NCBI RefSeq assembly: GCF_000732625.1
Contig: NZ_JPJI01000032.1
Location: 1,431,180-1,495,179 of the forward strand
DNA from: Nonlabens ulvanivorans
GTDB taxonomy: Bacteria > Bacteroidota > Bacteroidia > Flavobacteriales > Flavobacteriaceae
DNA: 64,000 nucleotides
Direction: 5' to 3'
Below the pieces are notes generated by a model. That model saw only the letters and a program-made list of their open reading frames with translations, was not told the DNA's origin and made no database searches. The translations under genes were made by a program, and so were the position numbers. Shown here piece after piece: positions 29,737 through 37,986 of the stretch. Every line of letters begins with the position of its first letter. Position 1 is the stretch's first letter.

Positions 29737-30222
29737 ATGAAAAGATTAATTTTAATCAGGCATGGTAAATCGAGTTGGGAATTAAATGTTCGTGATCACG
29801 ATCGTGTTTTACTGGAGCGAGGTATCAATGATGCTCATCTAATAGGAAAACATCTCAATTCGGCTTTCATAAGCTCTCAACAGATATGGAGTAGCACCGC
29901 TGCCAGAGCGCTTCAAACTGCTGTTATTGTAAGTGAATATATCGATTATAATTTATTATCATTTAAATTGAAAAGAGAGCTTTATACATTTGATAGTAGT
30001 GAATTAATTAGTCAAATTAAGTCATGCACAAATGATATAGATACACTTATGGTTTTTTCACATAATCACGGCCTTACTGATACGGTGAATGCACTAGGTT
30101 CCAATTATTTTGATAATATACCTACTACTGGCGCGGTAATTATAGAGTTTAATACAACTCAATGGTCAGATATAAGTAACGGTCAAACAATTGCACACTT
30201 TTTCCCAAAAAATCTAAAATGA
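29737..30222 (+). CDS. SixA-like histidine phosphatase
   Basis: The 161-residue product begins MKRLILIRHGKSSWE, with the catalytic RHG at residues 8-10, followed by SSTAARALQTAVIV (second Arg) and FSHNHGLTDTVNALG (second His). This is the short branch of the histidine phosphatase superfamily typified by SixA. Substrate is not predictable; SixA of E. coli acts on phosphohistidine proteins. Its stop overlaps the ppk start by four bases (ATGA), so translation is coupled to polyphosphate kinase. Confidence 0.88.
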   Translation: MKRLILIRHGKSSWELNVRDHDRVLLERGINDAHLIGKHLNSAFISSQQIWSSTAARALQTAVIVSEYIDYNLLSFKLKRELYTFDSSELISQIKSCTNDIDTLMVFSHNHGLTDTVNALGSNYFDNIPTTGAVIIEFNTTQWSDISNGQTIAHFFPKNLK

Positions 30223-32270
30223 GTCCTAGATATTTCAATAGAGAATTAAGCTGGTTAAAATTTAATAATCGTGTTTTACAAGAAGCTGCAGACATAAATG
30301 TTCCTTTAATTGAAAGATTAAGATTTTTAGGAATCTTTTCTAACAACTTAGATGAGTTTTTTAGAGTTAGATATGCAACCATACAGCGTATATTAAGAGC
30401 TGGCAAGAATGCTACAAAATCATTAGGTGGAGTTACTGCGGCGGACTTATTAGAAAAAATAACTGCCGAGGTTATAAAAGATCAAGCCAAGAGTTTTGAA
30501 GTGCTAAACCAACTTGAAGAGGAACTAAGAAATGAAAATATCATTCTAGTAGATGAAACTGAAATTCTTCCCCAACATGAAAATTACATCAGATCTTATT
30601 TTAATAATTATGTGAGTCCTGCACTTGCAACTATAATGGTAAGTGATGAGTCTGAATTTCCAACCTTGCGAGACGGTTTAGGATATTTGGCTGTAAGAAT
30701 GGTAATGAAAGATTCAAGTTTACCTGTAAGATATGCGCTCCTAGAAATTCCAAAATCACTAAATCGTTTTATAGAGTTACCTTCAATTGATGGTGATGAT
30801 AAACAATATATTATCCTTTTAGATGATTTGATTAGAGATAGGATGCACTATATCTTCAATATTTTTGAATACAGCCATCTAGAAGCGCACATGATTAAGG
30901 TGACTCTTGATGCAGAGTTAGACATCGATATTGACCTTAAAAAAAGTCTCATTGAAAAAATAAGTCGTAGTGTTAAAGATCGCAAAGACGGTGATCCAGT
31001 AAGATTTGTCTATGATAAATCGATTCATCAAGAAACACTAGATTTTATTATGAGCAAGGTAGAAATAGATGATACAGATTCTATAATACCAGGTGGTCGT
31101 TATCACAATAGACGTGATTATTTAAAGTTTCCTTCACTAGGTAGGACAGATTTATTGTATGAGAAAAAAACTCCATTACCTATAAAAGGAGTATCTATGA
31201 GAGGTAGTCTATTAGAGAAAATTTCTCAAAGAGATATTTTACAATATGCACCATATCATACCTTTTCTAATACGGTTAAATTTTTAAGAGAAGCTGCTTT
31301 AGACCCTAAAGTGCTTAACATTAAAATTACAATTTACAGACTTGCAGAAGTTTCCCAAATCGCAGCATCATTAATAAATGCTGCAAAAAATGGTAAAGAA
31401 GTTACAGTTTCAATAGAGCTTCAAGCAAGATTTGATGAACAGGCAAATATTAATTATGCAGAACTAATGCAGGAAGAAGGAGTTAAGCTCATCTTTGGAG
31501 TTCCTGGTCTTAAAGTGCATTGTAAAGCTTGTGTTATAAATAGAGAAGAGGATGGTAAAATAGTAAGATATGGATTCATATCTACTGGTAATTTTAATGA
31601 GGCTACAGCAGGTATTTATACAGATTACACCTTGTTTACTGCAAATAAAAAAATTCTTAAAGAAGTAGATAAAGTATTTGACTTTTTTGAAGTTAATTAT
31701 AAGTTATATAGATACAAACATCTTCTAGTATCTCCTCACTCACTTAGAAATAATATAGAGAAAAAGGTTCGTCGAGAAATCGCTTTCGCGAAAGCGGGAA
31801 AAAAAGCACATTTAAGAATGAAATTGAATAGTTTCTCTGATTTTAAGATGATAGAACTATTCTATGAAGCGTCTAATGCAGGTGTTCAAATAGATCTTAT
31901 CATTAGAGGTATATGTTGTTTAATTCCTGGAGTGATAGGTATGAGTGAAAATATTAAGGTTATTAGTATCGTAGATAAGTATCTTGAGCACCCAAGAGTC
32001 TATCAGTTCTATAATGATGGAGATGTAGAGGTATATATATCAAGTGCAGATATGATGGGGCGCAATCTCGATAACCGTGTTGAAATTGCTTGTCCTATAT
32101 ATGATGAATCTGTTAAGAAAGAAATTTTAGATACCTTAGATATCTGCTGGAATGATAATGTAAAAGCCAGAGAGATATGTTCAGAACAACTTAATTTATA
32201 TGTAAAACAGGATGATAGCCCTATACGATCCCAATTTGTTACATATGATTATTACAAAAATCAACTTTAA
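30219..32270 (+). CDS. ppk1: Polyphosphate kinase 1
   Basis: The 683-residue enzyme reversibly transfers the ATP gamma-phosphate to polyphosphate. The N-terminal RYFNRELSWLKFNNRVLQEA and LDEFFRVRYATI are typical. The phosphorylated His lies in VPGLKVHCKACVI, and the second active-site His in VDKYLEHPRVYQFYNDGD. It starts inside the stop of the SixA-like gene and ends three bases before ppx. An iterated palindrome inside the gene is read as AFAKA at residues 522-526, next to KKVRREI, in a surface-type basic segment. Confidence 0.96.
   Translation: MSPRYFNRELSWLKFNNRVLQEAADINVPLIERLRFLGIFSNNLDEFFRVRYATIQRILRAGKNATKSLGGVTAADLLEKITAEVIKDQAKSFEVLNQLEEELRNENIILVDETEILPQHENYIRSYFNNYVSPALATIMVSDESEFPTLRDGLGYLAVRMVMKDSSLPVRYALLEIPKSLNRFIELPSIDGDDKQYIILLDDLIRDRMHYIFNIFEYSHLEAHMIKVTLDAELDIDIDLKKSLIEKISRSVKDRKDGDPVRFVYDKSIHQETLDFIMSKVEIDDTDSIIPGGRYHNRRDYLKFPSLGRTDLLYEKKTPLPIKGVSMRGSLLEKISQRDILQYAPYHTFSNTVKFLREAALDPKVLNIKITIYRLAEVSQIAASLINAAKNGKEVTVSIELQARFDEQANINYAELMQEEGVKLIFGVPGLKVHCKACVINREEDGKIVRYGFISTGNFNEATAGIYTDYTLFTANKKILKEVDKVFDFFEVNYKLYRYKHLLVSPHSLRNNIEKKVRREIAFAKAGKKAHLRMKLNSFSDFKMIELFYEASNAGVQIDLIIRGICCLIPGVIGMSENIKVISIVDKYLEHPRVYQFYNDGDVEVYISSADMMGRNLDNRVEIACPIYDESVKKEILDTLDICWNDNVKAREICSEQLNLYVKQDDSPIRSQFVTYDYYKNQL
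31781..31796. repeat. Iterated palindrome inside ppk1
   Basis: Perfect 16-bp palindrome CGCTTTCGCGAAAGCG, read in frame as Ala-Phe-Ala-Lys-Ala. Confidence 0.95.
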
Positions 32271-32273
32271 TAC

Positions 32274-33170
32274 ATGAGTTTTAGAATTCGTAAATATGCA
32301 GCCATAGACATAGGATCTAATGCTATTAGATTATTAATCGCATCGGTTACCTTATTTGATGATGAGCCTCCAGTATTTAAAAAAATTAGCCTAGTTAGGG
32401 TACCTATACGTTTAGGACAAGATGTTTTTACAACTAAGGAGATAGGATCAGTGAATATGAACAGGATGGTAAAAAGTATGGAATCGTATGCTTTATTAAT
32501 GGATGTTCATAAAGTAGAAAATTATAAGGCTTATGCAACGAGCGCAATGCGTGAAGCGCAAAATGGAGAAGAGGTAGCAAGAGAGATAAAGAAAAAAACA
32601 GGAATCAATATTGAAATTATAGATGGATCTCATGAAGCAGCTATTATTGCGATGACAGATTTACACTCTATGATACATGACAACAAAGTATATCTATATG
32701 TTGATGTAGGTGGTGGTAGTACCGAGTTTACTCTTTTTGCAGATGGTGAAGCAAAGGCTTCGAGGTCATTCAAAATAGGCACAGTACGATTGCTTAATGA
32801 TATGGTTACTAAGAAACTATGGTCTGAAGCGGAACAATGGATTAAGGAAATATGCCAGCCTTATGCTAAAGTTGAACTATTAGGATCTGGTGGTAACATC
32901 AATAATATTTATAAATCTAGTCAAAAATCTACGGGTAAACCATTGTCTTATTTGTACTTGTCTAGCTATTATGAAAAGCTTCAATCTTATACTTATGAAG
33001 AGCGCGTTTACTATTTAAATCTTAATCAAGATAGGGCAGATGTTATCATCCCAGCTTGTCGTATATATTTAAGTGCCATGAAATGGAGCCGTGCAAAAAA
33101 TATATATGTGCCTAAAATTGGTCTTGCTGATGGTATCATTAAATCTATTTTTAATGCAGATGAACGATAG
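32274..33170 (+). CDS. ppx: Ppx/GppA family phosphatase (exopolyphosphatase)
   Basis: The 298-residue product has the ASKHA-fold phosphate-binding motifs AAIDIGSNAIRLLIAS near the N-terminus and YLYVDVGGGSTEFTLF in the middle, plus LLGSGGNINNIYK. It lacks the C-terminal HD domain of E. coli Ppx, as is usual for the short bacterial form. It follows ppk1 by three bases, so synthesis and hydrolysis of polyphosphate are encoded together. GppA-like activity on pppGpp cannot be excluded. Confidence 0.9.
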   Translation: MSFRIRKYAAIDIGSNAIRLLIASVTLFDDEPPVFKKISLVRVPIRLGQDVFTTKEIGSVNMNRMVKSMESYALLMDVHKVENYKAYATSAMREAQNGEEVAREIKKKTGINIEIIDGSHEAAIIAMTDLHSMIHDNKVYLYVDVGGGSTEFTLFADGEAKASRSFKIGTVRLLNDMVTKKLWSEAEQWIKEICQPYAKVELLGSGGNINNIYKSSQKSTGKPLSYLYLSSYYEKLQSYTYEERVYYLNLNQDRADVIIPACRIYLSAMKWSRAKNIYVPKIGLADGIIKSIFNADER

Positions 33171-33215
33171 AAGGTAAGTTTTAAATTATATTTACTACAA
33201 AATCAATGTTTCTGT

Positions 33216-33223
33216 TAACTTTG
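33216..33223 (+). promoter_or_regulatory. -7 promoter element for the porin-like gene (TAACTTTG)
   Basis: An exact TAnnTTTG match 19 bp before the start codon of the small outer-membrane protein gene, suggesting a promoter separate from the ppk-ppx unit. Confidence 0.5.
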
Positions 33224-33242
33224 TCCCCATAATTATTTAAAA

Positions 33243-33803
33243 ATGAAAAAATTATTACTTTTAATTGCTTTAATATCTATCCCTGTAATTGGTGTTGCTC
33301 AAACAACAACTAGCTACGGATTTAGAACTGGATTGAATTACTCTTCTTTAGAAGGTGACGATATCGATTTAGACAGTCGCATCGGTTTTCACGCAAACTT
33401 TTTTGCTAATATACCAGTAAGCTCAAGTTTTTCTTTAGTGCCTGAGATAGGTCTGTCTGCACTAGGTGCAAAGGCTGACGAAATCAGGTTAGAATCTGGT
33501 GATAATGTAGAGCTTAAAACAAACTGGCTTCAAGTAGGTGTGCTTGCTAAGGTAAGTTTAGGGCAAAAATTATTTTTACAATTAGGACCTCAAGTTGGTG
33601 TGAATGTAGGACAAAGAGATAACAATGATTATTATAACTACGACTTTGCCGCGGTAGGTGGTATTGGTTATAATTTCAGTAATAGTTTTGCTATTGATGT
33701 GCGCTACGGTTATGGTTTATCTAATGTATTTGACAGAGAGTTTGGAGAACTTAACGAAGCAAATAATAGATACTTTCAATTAGGTCTAGCCTATAAGCTT
33801 TAG
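33243..33803 (+). CDS. Small outer-membrane beta-barrel protein
   Basis: The 186-residue product has a signal peptide ending at about GVAQ (MKKLLLLIALISIPVIGVAQ). The mature chain shows alternating hydrophobic strands (SYGFRTGLNYSSLEGD, FHANFFANIPVSSSFSLVPEIGLSAL, WLQVGVLAKVSLGQKLFLQLGPQVGV, FQLGLAYKL) consistent with an eight-stranded barrel of the PorT/OmpW-like kind. It is common in Bacteroidota. No specific function is assigned. Confidence 0.85.
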   Translation: MKKLLLLIALISIPVIGVAQTTTSYGFRTGLNYSSLEGDDIDLDSRIGFHANFFANIPVSSSFSLVPEIGLSALGAKADEIRLESGDNVELKTNWLQVGVLAKVSLGQKLFLQLGPQVGVNVGQRDNNDYYNYDFAAVGGIGYNFSNSFAIDVRYGYGLSNVFDREFGELNEANNRYFQLGLAYKL

Positions 33804-33825
33804 TAGGTATAAATAATAAATATTT

Positions 33826-33853
33826 AAAAAGTCCTCAATTGAGGACTTTTTTT
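33826..33853. terminator. Bidirectional terminator
   Basis: AAAAAGTCCTCAATT followed by GAGGACTTTTTTT forms a perfect 26-base inverted repeat with T-runs on both strands. It lies between the converging barrel gene and dnaX. Confidence 0.9.
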
Positions 33854-33856
33854 GTT

Positions 33857-35734
33857 TTAAAACTCTAGATCAAAATTGCGACGCAATAAATCTATCGCAG
33901 GGTTTTTTTCTACCAGTTTTAGAAATTTTTCATGATCAGTATAGGCGTACTTCTTTTGAACGGCTTTATCTACATGAATTTCTAATTCTATAGTATAATT
34001 TTTTAAAGCAGCTTTAATATGTTCTAGAACTTGGCCTTGTGCTTTCTCTAAATCTTCTTTCATTGAAAGGTTAGGATAGCGCAATACGAGTTTGTGATCT
34101 TTAAGTTTAGGTGTGTCAGCTTCCATAATAGAGGCTAGAATTAATTGACCACGTTCTCTTAAATGTGCAGCATAAGATGACCAGCACTGTTGAGCGTCCT
34201 GCTCTGTAAAACTTTCTTCAGGTAAAGCGTCTGTTTGAACCTGGTCTTGATTGTTTTTAACGACATGTGCTTTCTTTGCATTAATCGCTTTTAAAGATAA
34301 ACCGCTAACATTATTTTTATTTCTATCTAATAAGGCTTTACGAGCTTCTTCAATAGATTTATTAGAATTTTGTTGGGCAGTCGTGGTATCTTGTCTAGAT
34401 GTTTGATGAGAAACGGATGATGACTCAATAATAGGTTTAGTTAGCTCCTTTTTATCTGTAGAGATATCGACACTTTGATTACTACTAGTACGATTCAGTG
34501 CGTTAGACGCTTCAGTTGTTGAAGGTTGACTATCTTGCACCGCTGTAGCTTCCTTAACTTGTTTACTTGCTGGTTCTTGAGGTATTTGATAAGAGCTAGT
34601 AGCCTCCGCAGCGACAGGTTGGTTTTTAAAATTGGAAGCAGGAATAATGTAGTTTACATCATTTTTTTTTTCTCCATCTGTTAAGATAGAGGCTAGCTGC
34701 ATAAGGCACAATTCAATATGTAGTCTTGGGTTCCGACTGCTACGATATTTAAAATCTGCTTCATTACTTAAGTTAATGGCCTCTCTTAAAAATACTAAAT
34801 CGACTTTTCTAGACTGTTCGGCATATTTTACTTTCACTGTATCAGACACGTCTAATAAATGAAGAGTTCTCTCATCCTTACAAACCATTAAATCTCTAAA
34901 ATGAGAAGCAAGGCCAGCGATAAAATGATGGCCGTCAAAACCTTTAGACATGATCACATCATAATCTACCAGTAATTGCGGTATGTTACCAGTTATGATC
35001 AGGTCACTGATGTTAAAATAAGTTTCTCTATCAAGTACGTTTAAATTTTCAGTTACCGCTTGTACAGTCAGATCTTTACCTGAGAAACTGACAACCCTAT
35101 CAAATATAGAAAGTGAATCTCTCAAGGCACCATCAGCCTTTTGAGCTATGATATGTAATGCTTCATCGTCTGCGGTGATCCCTTCTATACCTGCGATACG
35201 TTTTAAGTGTCCACGCATGTCTGCCACTGTAATGCGCTTAAAATCAAAAATCTGACAACGAGATAGAATGGTAGGTATAATTTTATGCTTCTCAGTAGTT
35301 GCTAGAATAAATATAGCATGTGCTGGCGGTTCTTCTAAGGTTTTAAGAAACGCATTAAAAGCTGCTGTTGAGAGCATATGTACCTCATCAATAATATAGA
35401 CCTTAAAGTTACCTACTTGTGGAGGAATACGTACTTGCTCTGTAAGACTACGTATATCGTCTACAGAGTTGTTAGAAGCAGCATCTAGTTCAAAAATATT
35501 AAAGGCAAAATCCTCATCGGGATCAACCTCGGCATTTTGTTGATTGATTTTTTTTGCAAGAATGCGGGCGCAGGTTGTCTTTCCTACACCACGAGGACCA
35601 GTAAATAGCAAAGCTTGTGCTAGATGATTACTAGCAATTGCATTTTCAAGCGTTTTGGTAATAGCGCTTTGTCCTACGACATCTTCAAAAGTCTCGGGTC
35701 TGTATTTTCTAGCAGATACTATAAATGGCTCCAT
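33857..35734 (-). CDS. dnaX: DNA polymerase III subunit gamma/tau
   Basis: The 625-residue clamp-loader ATPase has Walker A GPRGVGKTT (46-54), Walker B YIIDEVHM (113-120), the SRC arginine finger (158-160) and domain III to about residue 352. The rest is a low-complexity Ser/Gln/Asn linker and a C-terminal tau-specific domain. The four-cysteine zinc module between Walker A and ELDAASNNSVDD is absent; KKINQQNAEVDPDEDFAFNIF has no cysteine. Codons 355-358 contain a run of ten A (34662-34671), where a -1 slip gives a TGA at once, so a 358-residue gamma-like form is predicted. It is divergent from rnpB. Confidence 0.97.
   Translation of the reverse strand: MEPFIVSARKYRPETFEDVVGQSAITKTLENAIASNHLAQALLFTGPRGVGKTTCARILAKKINQQNAEVDPDEDFAFNIFELDAASNNSVDDIRSLTEQVRIPPQVGNFKVYIIDEVHMLSTAAFNAFLKTLEEPPAHAIFILATTEKHKIIPTILSRCQIFDFKRITVADMRGHLKRIAGIEGITADDEALHIIAQKADGALRDSLSIFDRVVSFSGKDLTVQAVTENLNVLDRETYFNISDLIITGNIPQLLVDYDVIMSKGFDGHHFIAGLASHFRDLMVCKDERTLHLLDVSDTVKVKYAEQSRKVDLVFLREAINLSNEADFKYRSSRNPRLHIELCLMQLASILTDGEKKNDVNYIIPASNFKNQPVAAEATSSYQIPQEPASKQVKEATAVQDSQPSTTEASNALNRTSSNQSVDISTDKKELTKPIIESSSVSHQTSRQDTTTAQQNSNKSIEEARKALLDRNKNNVSGLSLKAINAKKAHVVKNNQDQVQTDALPEESFTEQDAQQCWSSYAAHLRERGQLILASIMEADTPKLKDHKLVLRYPNLSMKEDLEKAQGQVLEHIKAALKNYTIELEIHVDKAVQKKYAYTDHEKFLKLVEKNPAIDLLRRNFDLEF
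34661..34675 (-). other. A10 slippery run in dnaX, candidate gamma-subunit frameshift site
   Basis: On the coding strand the sequence is GGAG, ten A, TGATG. In frame it reads Gly-Glu-Lys-Lys-Asn (354-358). A -1 ribosomal slip, or one extra A added by transcriptional slippage, leads to AAA-TGA and ends the protein at residue 358. A +1 slip also ends within three codons. The site lies exactly after clamp-loader domain III, as in the dnaX genes of E. coli and Thermus. Slippage itself is inferred. Confidence 0.6.
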
Positions 35735-35739
35735 CGATT

Positions 35740-35747
35740 CAAAGATA
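35740..35747 (-). promoter_or_regulatory. -7 promoter element for dnaX (TATCTTTG)
   Basis: An exact TAnnTTTG match whose last base is five bases before the dnaX ATG. Transcription would begin at or near the start codon, suggesting a leaderless message. Confidence 0.45.
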
Positions 35748-35824
35748 AACGCCTCGTTAAATTTGGCTATTATTTCTACTGTTTTATTTCATTAAATTAT
35801 CAACATCGGTGTCAATATTTAAAG

Positions 35825-35832
35825 TAATTTTG
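35825..35832 (+). promoter_or_regulatory. -7 promoter element for rnpB (TAATTTTG)
   Basis: An exact TAnnTTTG match ending four bases before the first base of helix P1, which is the expected distance to a transcription start at about 35836. Confidence 0.65.
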
Positions 35833-35836
35833 CGTC

Positions 35837-36144
35837 AGCAGGTCGCTCTATCGCTTCTTATGAAGAGGAAAGTCCGGGCACCATAGGATAGTATAACGGT
35901 TAATGGCCGTCATTACGCTTTCGCGAAAGCGTAATAGGACTAGTGCAACAGAAAGTATGTACAGGTAATGCTGTAGTGAAACCAGGTAAACTCTATACGG
36001 TGAAATGTTGCGTATATCAGAGCTTGAGCGCGATCCGCGCGATTCTGAAGGGTAAACAGATAGAGGTTGCAAGTAATTGTAATTCTAGATAAATGATAGA
36101 GTGCTTGAGAAATCAAGTAACAGAATCCGGCTTATAGACCTGCT
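35837..36144 (+). ncRNA. rnpB: RNase P RNA (type A)
   Basis: This RNA is the catalytic part of RNase P, which matures tRNA 5' ends. The universal P4 region GAGGAAAGTCCGGGC is at 35865-35879, and the matching 3' conserved region ACAGAATCCGGCTTATAGACC at 36120-36140. Helix P1 pairs AGCAGGTC (35837-35844) with GACCTGCT (36137-36144). Helix P8 is ACGG-loop-CCGT (35896-35910). By comparison with the remembered E. coli layout, the next hairpin is P9, and here it is formed entirely by the iterated palindrome at 35912-35935. A T-run (36144-36150) follows P1 and ends the transcript. Confidence 0.96.
35912..35935. repeat. Iterated palindrome forming RNase P helix P9
   Basis: A perfect 24-bp palindrome: ATTACGCTTT, CGCG, AAAGCGTAAT. 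It is the longest symmetrical copy in the window. In the RNA it would be a ten-base-pair hairpin with a CGCG loop between P8 and the conserved ACTAGTGCAACAGAAAG segment. Confidence 0.93.
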
Positions 36145-36221
36145 TTTTTTACGTTTAGTAATTTTTACAAATTCCTTCTCTTTAATCATATTTAGATTTC
36201 TATATAAGTATAGAATAATCA

Positions 36222-36229
36222 TACTTTTG
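36222..36229 (+). promoter_or_regulatory. -7 promoter element for the ABC-F gene (TACTTTTG)
   Basis: An exact TAnnTTTG match 19 bp before the ATG of the ABC-F gene. Confidence 0.5.
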
Positions 36230-36248
36230 CCGTTGCAAAAACTTCAAC

Positions 36249-37886
36249 ATGATTACAGTAGAAAATATAGCCGTAGAATTTAGTGGTACCACACTTTTCA
36301 GTGATGTTTCATTTGTCATTAATCCAACAGATAAAATAGCACTGATGGGTAAAAATGGAGCAGGAAAATCTACCATGATGAAGATCATCGCTGGTGAACA
36401 AAAAGCTACTTGTGGTCATGTGAGAACTCCAGGTGATACTGTTATTGCTTACTTACCACAACATTTGTTAACATCAGATGATTGTACCGTTTTTGAAGAA
36501 ACAGCCAAAGCCTTTAAACACGTCACATCTATGAAAAAGGAAATGGATGAACTTAATGAGGCTTTAACGACTCGTACAGATTATGAAAGTGCAGAGTATA
36601 TGGCAATCATTGAACGTGTAACAGATTTAGGAGAAAAATTCTATGCTCTAGAAGAAGTAAATTATGATGCCGAAGTAGAAAAAGCTCTCAAAGGTCTAGG
36701 ATTTAAACAAGAAGATTTTACAAGACCAACCAGTGAATTCAGTGGTGGATGGCGTATGCGTATTGAGCTTGCTAAAATTCTATTACAAAAACCAGATTTG
36801 ATTTTACTCGATGAGCCTACCAATCATATTGATATAGAATCTGTAATTTGGTTAGAAGATTTTCTTGTTAATAAAGCAGACGCTGTAATGGTTATCTCAC
36901 ACGATAAAGCATTTATAGATAACATCACTAATCGCACTATTGAAGTTACCATGGGACAAATCCATGATTATAAAGCAACCTATTCCCATTACCTAGTGTT
37001 AAGAGCAGATCGTCGTTCACATCAAATTAAAGCATATCAAGAACAACAAAAGTTTATCGCCGATACGAAAGCTTTTATAGAACGATTTAAAGGAACTTAT
37101 TCTAAAACTAATCAGGTTAATTCTAGAGAGAAGATGCTTGAGAAGTTACAGGTTATTGAGATTGACGAGGTAGATACGTCTGCATTAAAACTCAGTTTCC
37201 CGCCATCACCACGATCTGGTGATTATCCTGTAACCGTTAAAGATGTATCAAAATCTTATGGAGATCATGTGGTTTTTAAAGATGCAAATATGTCTATTGC
37301 TCGAGGCGAAAAGGTATCCTTTGTAGGTCGTAATGGTGAAGGAAAGTCAACGATGATCAAAGCTATTCTTAACGAGATAGAAGTAGAAGGTAATTGTCAA
37401 CTAGGTCACAATGTAAAAGTTGGATATTTTGCGCAAAATCAGGCAGCTTTGTTAGATAATAATTTAACGATATGGCAGACAGTTGATGAAGTGGCAGAAG
37501 GCGATGTGCGTACACAATTAAAGAATATTCTAGGGAGATTTATGTTTAGTGGTGATGACTTAGAAAAGAAGGTAAGTGTTTTGTCTGGTGGTGAAAAAAC
37601 CAGGCTAGCTATGGTAAAGTTATTACTAGAACCTGTGAATTTGTTAATTCTCGATGAGCCTACAAACCATTTAGATATTAAATCTAAAGATGTTTTAAAG
37701 GAAGCTTTATCTACTTATGATGGTACTTTAATCTTGGTATCTCACGATAGAGATTTCTTGCAAGGCTTATCAGAAAAAGTATTTGAATTTAAAGATCAAC
37801 GTGTGATAGAACACTTTGAAACCATTGATGCGTTCTTAGAAAGAAATAGAATTAAAAACATCGCTGATATTAATTTGATGGGGTAG
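36249..37886 (+). CDS. ABC-F family ATP-binding protein
   Basis: The 545-residue soluble protein has two ABC modules and no membrane segments. Module 1 has Walker A GKNGAGKST (35-43), signature FSGGWRMRIELAK and Walker B LILLDEPTNHID. Module 2 has GRNGEGKST (about 360-368), signature LSGGEKTRLAMVK and LLILDEPTNHLD. The linker of about 80 residues (QIKAYQEQQKFIADTKAFIERFKGTYSK) is the ABC-F P-site tRNA-interaction motif. Members bind the ribosomal E site (EttA, YbiT, Uup); the overall form is closest to YbiT by my reading. It is a stand-alone gene after rnpB. Confidence 0.92.
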   Translation: MITVENIAVEFSGTTLFSDVSFVINPTDKIALMGKNGAGKSTMMKIIAGEQKATCGHVRTPGDTVIAYLPQHLLTSDDCTVFEETAKAFKHVTSMKKEMDELNEALTTRTDYESAEYMAIIERVTDLGEKFYALEEVNYDAEVEKALKGLGFKQEDFTRPTSEFSGGWRMRIELAKILLQKPDLILLDEPTNHIDIESVIWLEDFLVNKADAVMVISHDKAFIDNITNRTIEVTMGQIHDYKATYSHYLVLRADRRSHQIKAYQEQQKFIADTKAFIERFKGTYSKTNQVNSREKMLEKLQVIEIDEVDTSALKLSFPPSPRSGDYPVTVKDVSKSYGDHVVFKDANMSIARGEKVSFVGRNGEGKSTMIKAILNEIEVEGNCQLGHNVKVGYFAQNQAALLDNNLTIWQTVDEVAEGDVRTQLKNILGRFMFSGDDLEKKVSVLSGGEKTRLAMVKLLLEPVNLLILDEPTNHLDIKSKDVLKEALSTYDGTLILVSHDRDFLQGLSEKVFEFKDQRVIEHFETIDAFLERNRIKNIADINLMG

Positions 37887-37986
37887 GGATTAGATTTCTT
37901 AAGATTAACTTCAGTCTTTTACTTAATAAGAGGAATATATAATTTAATCATTTAAGCAATCTCAAAACTCATAGCGAATTAAATAA

